Made by a program: the position numbers and the translations under genes. A stretch of DNA of 15,822 bases from an uncultured Paracoccaceae bacterium. Lineage in GTDB: Bacteria; Pseudomonadota; Alphaproteobacteria; Rhodobacterales; Rhodobacteraceae. The notes below the pieces were generated by a model. That model worked only from the letters and a program-made list of their open reading frames with translations, did no database searches and had not been told where the DNA came from. Location of the stretch: NCBI GenBank assembly GCA_937952085.1, contig CALFYQ010000346.1:1-15822 (forward strand), written 5' to 3'. Shown in pieces: positions 15,149 to 15,822 of this stretch; the first letter of the stretch is position 1; the number at the start of each line of letters is the position of its first letter.

Positions 15149-15822
15149 TCACATCGCGCTGTAGCCGCCATCCACCGGCACGGTGACGCCGGTGACGAAG
15201 CCGGCTGCGTCGGGCGAGGCGAGGAAGAGCACCGTCCCCGCCATCTCCTCGGGCTTGCCCCAGCGCCTGAACGGGGTGCGCGCGATGATCGGCGCGTTCA
15301 CGTCCTCCGCCGTCCGCACCGGCACGGTGAGCTTGGTCTCGATCCAGCCGGGCGCGATGGCGTTCACGCGGATGCCGTCCTCGGCATAGAGCCCGGCGAG
15401 AGACTTCGTCAGCGAGACGATGGCGGTCTTCGAGGCGCCGTAGCCCGGCACCCGCGGGATGCCGGCATAGCTCGTCATCGAGGCGACGTTGACGATGCAG
15501 CCCTTCTTCGCGGCGAGCTTCGGGCGGAGGAGGTGGGAAAGCCGGTAGACCGCGTTGAGGTTGATCTCGATGTTGCGGGAGAAGCCCTCGGGCGTATGCG
15601 CCTCCGGCGCGCGGATCGCCGTGCCGGCGTTGTTGAAAAGAACGTCGAGCGGCCCCGTCGCCTCGGCCAGCGCCTCGATCGTCGCCGGGTCCTCCGCGCT
15701 CATCCGCTGATAGCGGAAATCCGAAAGGTCCTGCGCATAGGCGCCGGCGCTCGGCTTCGTGCCGGTCACCGTCACCTCCGCCCCGGCATCGGCGAAGGCG
15801 CGGGCGCAGGCGTAGCCGATGC
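15149..15822 (-). CDS. SDR-family NAD(P)-dependent oxidoreductase (partial, N-terminus missing)
   Basis: A short-chain dehydrogenase whose first codons lie beyond the right edge; 223 residues are visible and about 20 are missing. The visible start IGYACARAFADAGAEVTVTG is the end of the Gly-rich cofactor loop and the second Rossmann strand. FNNAGTA gives the NNAG motif, NVASMTSYAG the catalytic serine region, and YGASK the catalytic Tyr and Lys. IAPGWIETKL and the end PVDGGYSAM are also typical. It uses NAD(P) to oxidise or reduce a small alcohol/ketone pair of unknown identity. Ten nucleotides separate it from the amidohydrolase start, so the two should be co-transcribed and may act on the same compound. 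Confidence 0.92.
   Translation of the reverse strand, partial: IGYACARAFADAGAEVTVTGTKPSAGAYAQDLSDFRYQRMSAEDPATIEALAEATGPLDVLFNNAGTAIRAPEAHTPEGFSRNIEINLNAVYRLSHLLRPKLAAKKGCIVNVASMTSYAGIPRVPGYGASKTAIVSLTKSLAGLYAEDGIRVNAIAPGWIETKLTVPVRTAEDVNAPIIARTPFRRWGKPEEMAGTVLFLASPDAAGFVTGVTVPVDGGYSAM

Overview
This is a gene-dense, very GC-rich bacterial chromosome segment with a strong G/C bias at third codon positions. I read it as an alphaproteobacterium, most likely in or near the Rhodobacterales. The reasons are the TctC-type uptake protein, the glpX-recJ neighbourhood, the FAD monooxygenase plus DUF2783 pair, and the many GTG starts and short gene overlaps. The taxonomic placement is inference. I see no transposase, integrase, CRISPR array or rRNA.

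Layout, left to right. (1) 1-224, leftward: the N-terminus of a periplasmic TctC/Bug-family solute-binding protein, cut by the window edge. (2) 411-7010, rightward: pyruvate carboxylase (pyc), class II fructose-1,6-bisphosphatase (glpX), a small two-helix membrane protein and the RecJ exonuclease. pyc and glpX catalyse two irreversible gluconeogenic steps. The last three genes overlap by 1 and 8 nt and look translationally coupled. (3) 7050-7124: tRNA-Glu(UUC). (4) 7239-8997, rightward: a cytochrome P450 with an unusual I-helix and a secreted TPR protein. (5) 9155-9586, rightward: a SlyD-like FKBP prolyl isomerase, converging on (6) 9638-11521, leftward: a Tat-exported PhoX-type alkaline phosphatase. 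A GC-rich hairpin lies between them. (7) 11722-13489, rightward: a group A FAD monooxygenase followed by a 67-aa DUF2783 protein. The divergent gap before it (11522-11721) holds a Pho-box-like repeat on the phoX side and a perfect inverted repeat next to a possible -10 element. (8) 13664-15822, leftward operon: an SDR oxidoreductase (cut by the window edge), an amidohydrolase of the COG3964 type and an MmcQ/YjbR-family protein. A hairpin with an AT-rich tail near 13530-13563 probably ends it.

Most of the window is ordinary housekeeping and catabolic content, and I do not see a clear, complete new system. The points most worth a second look are the P450 that lacks the I-helix acid-alcohol pair, three perfect inverted repeats at regulatory positions (11630-11645, 13488-13504, 290-302), the putative Pho box upstream of phoX, the monooxygenase-DUF2783 pair, and the SDR-amidohydrolase-MmcQ operon whose substrate is unknown.
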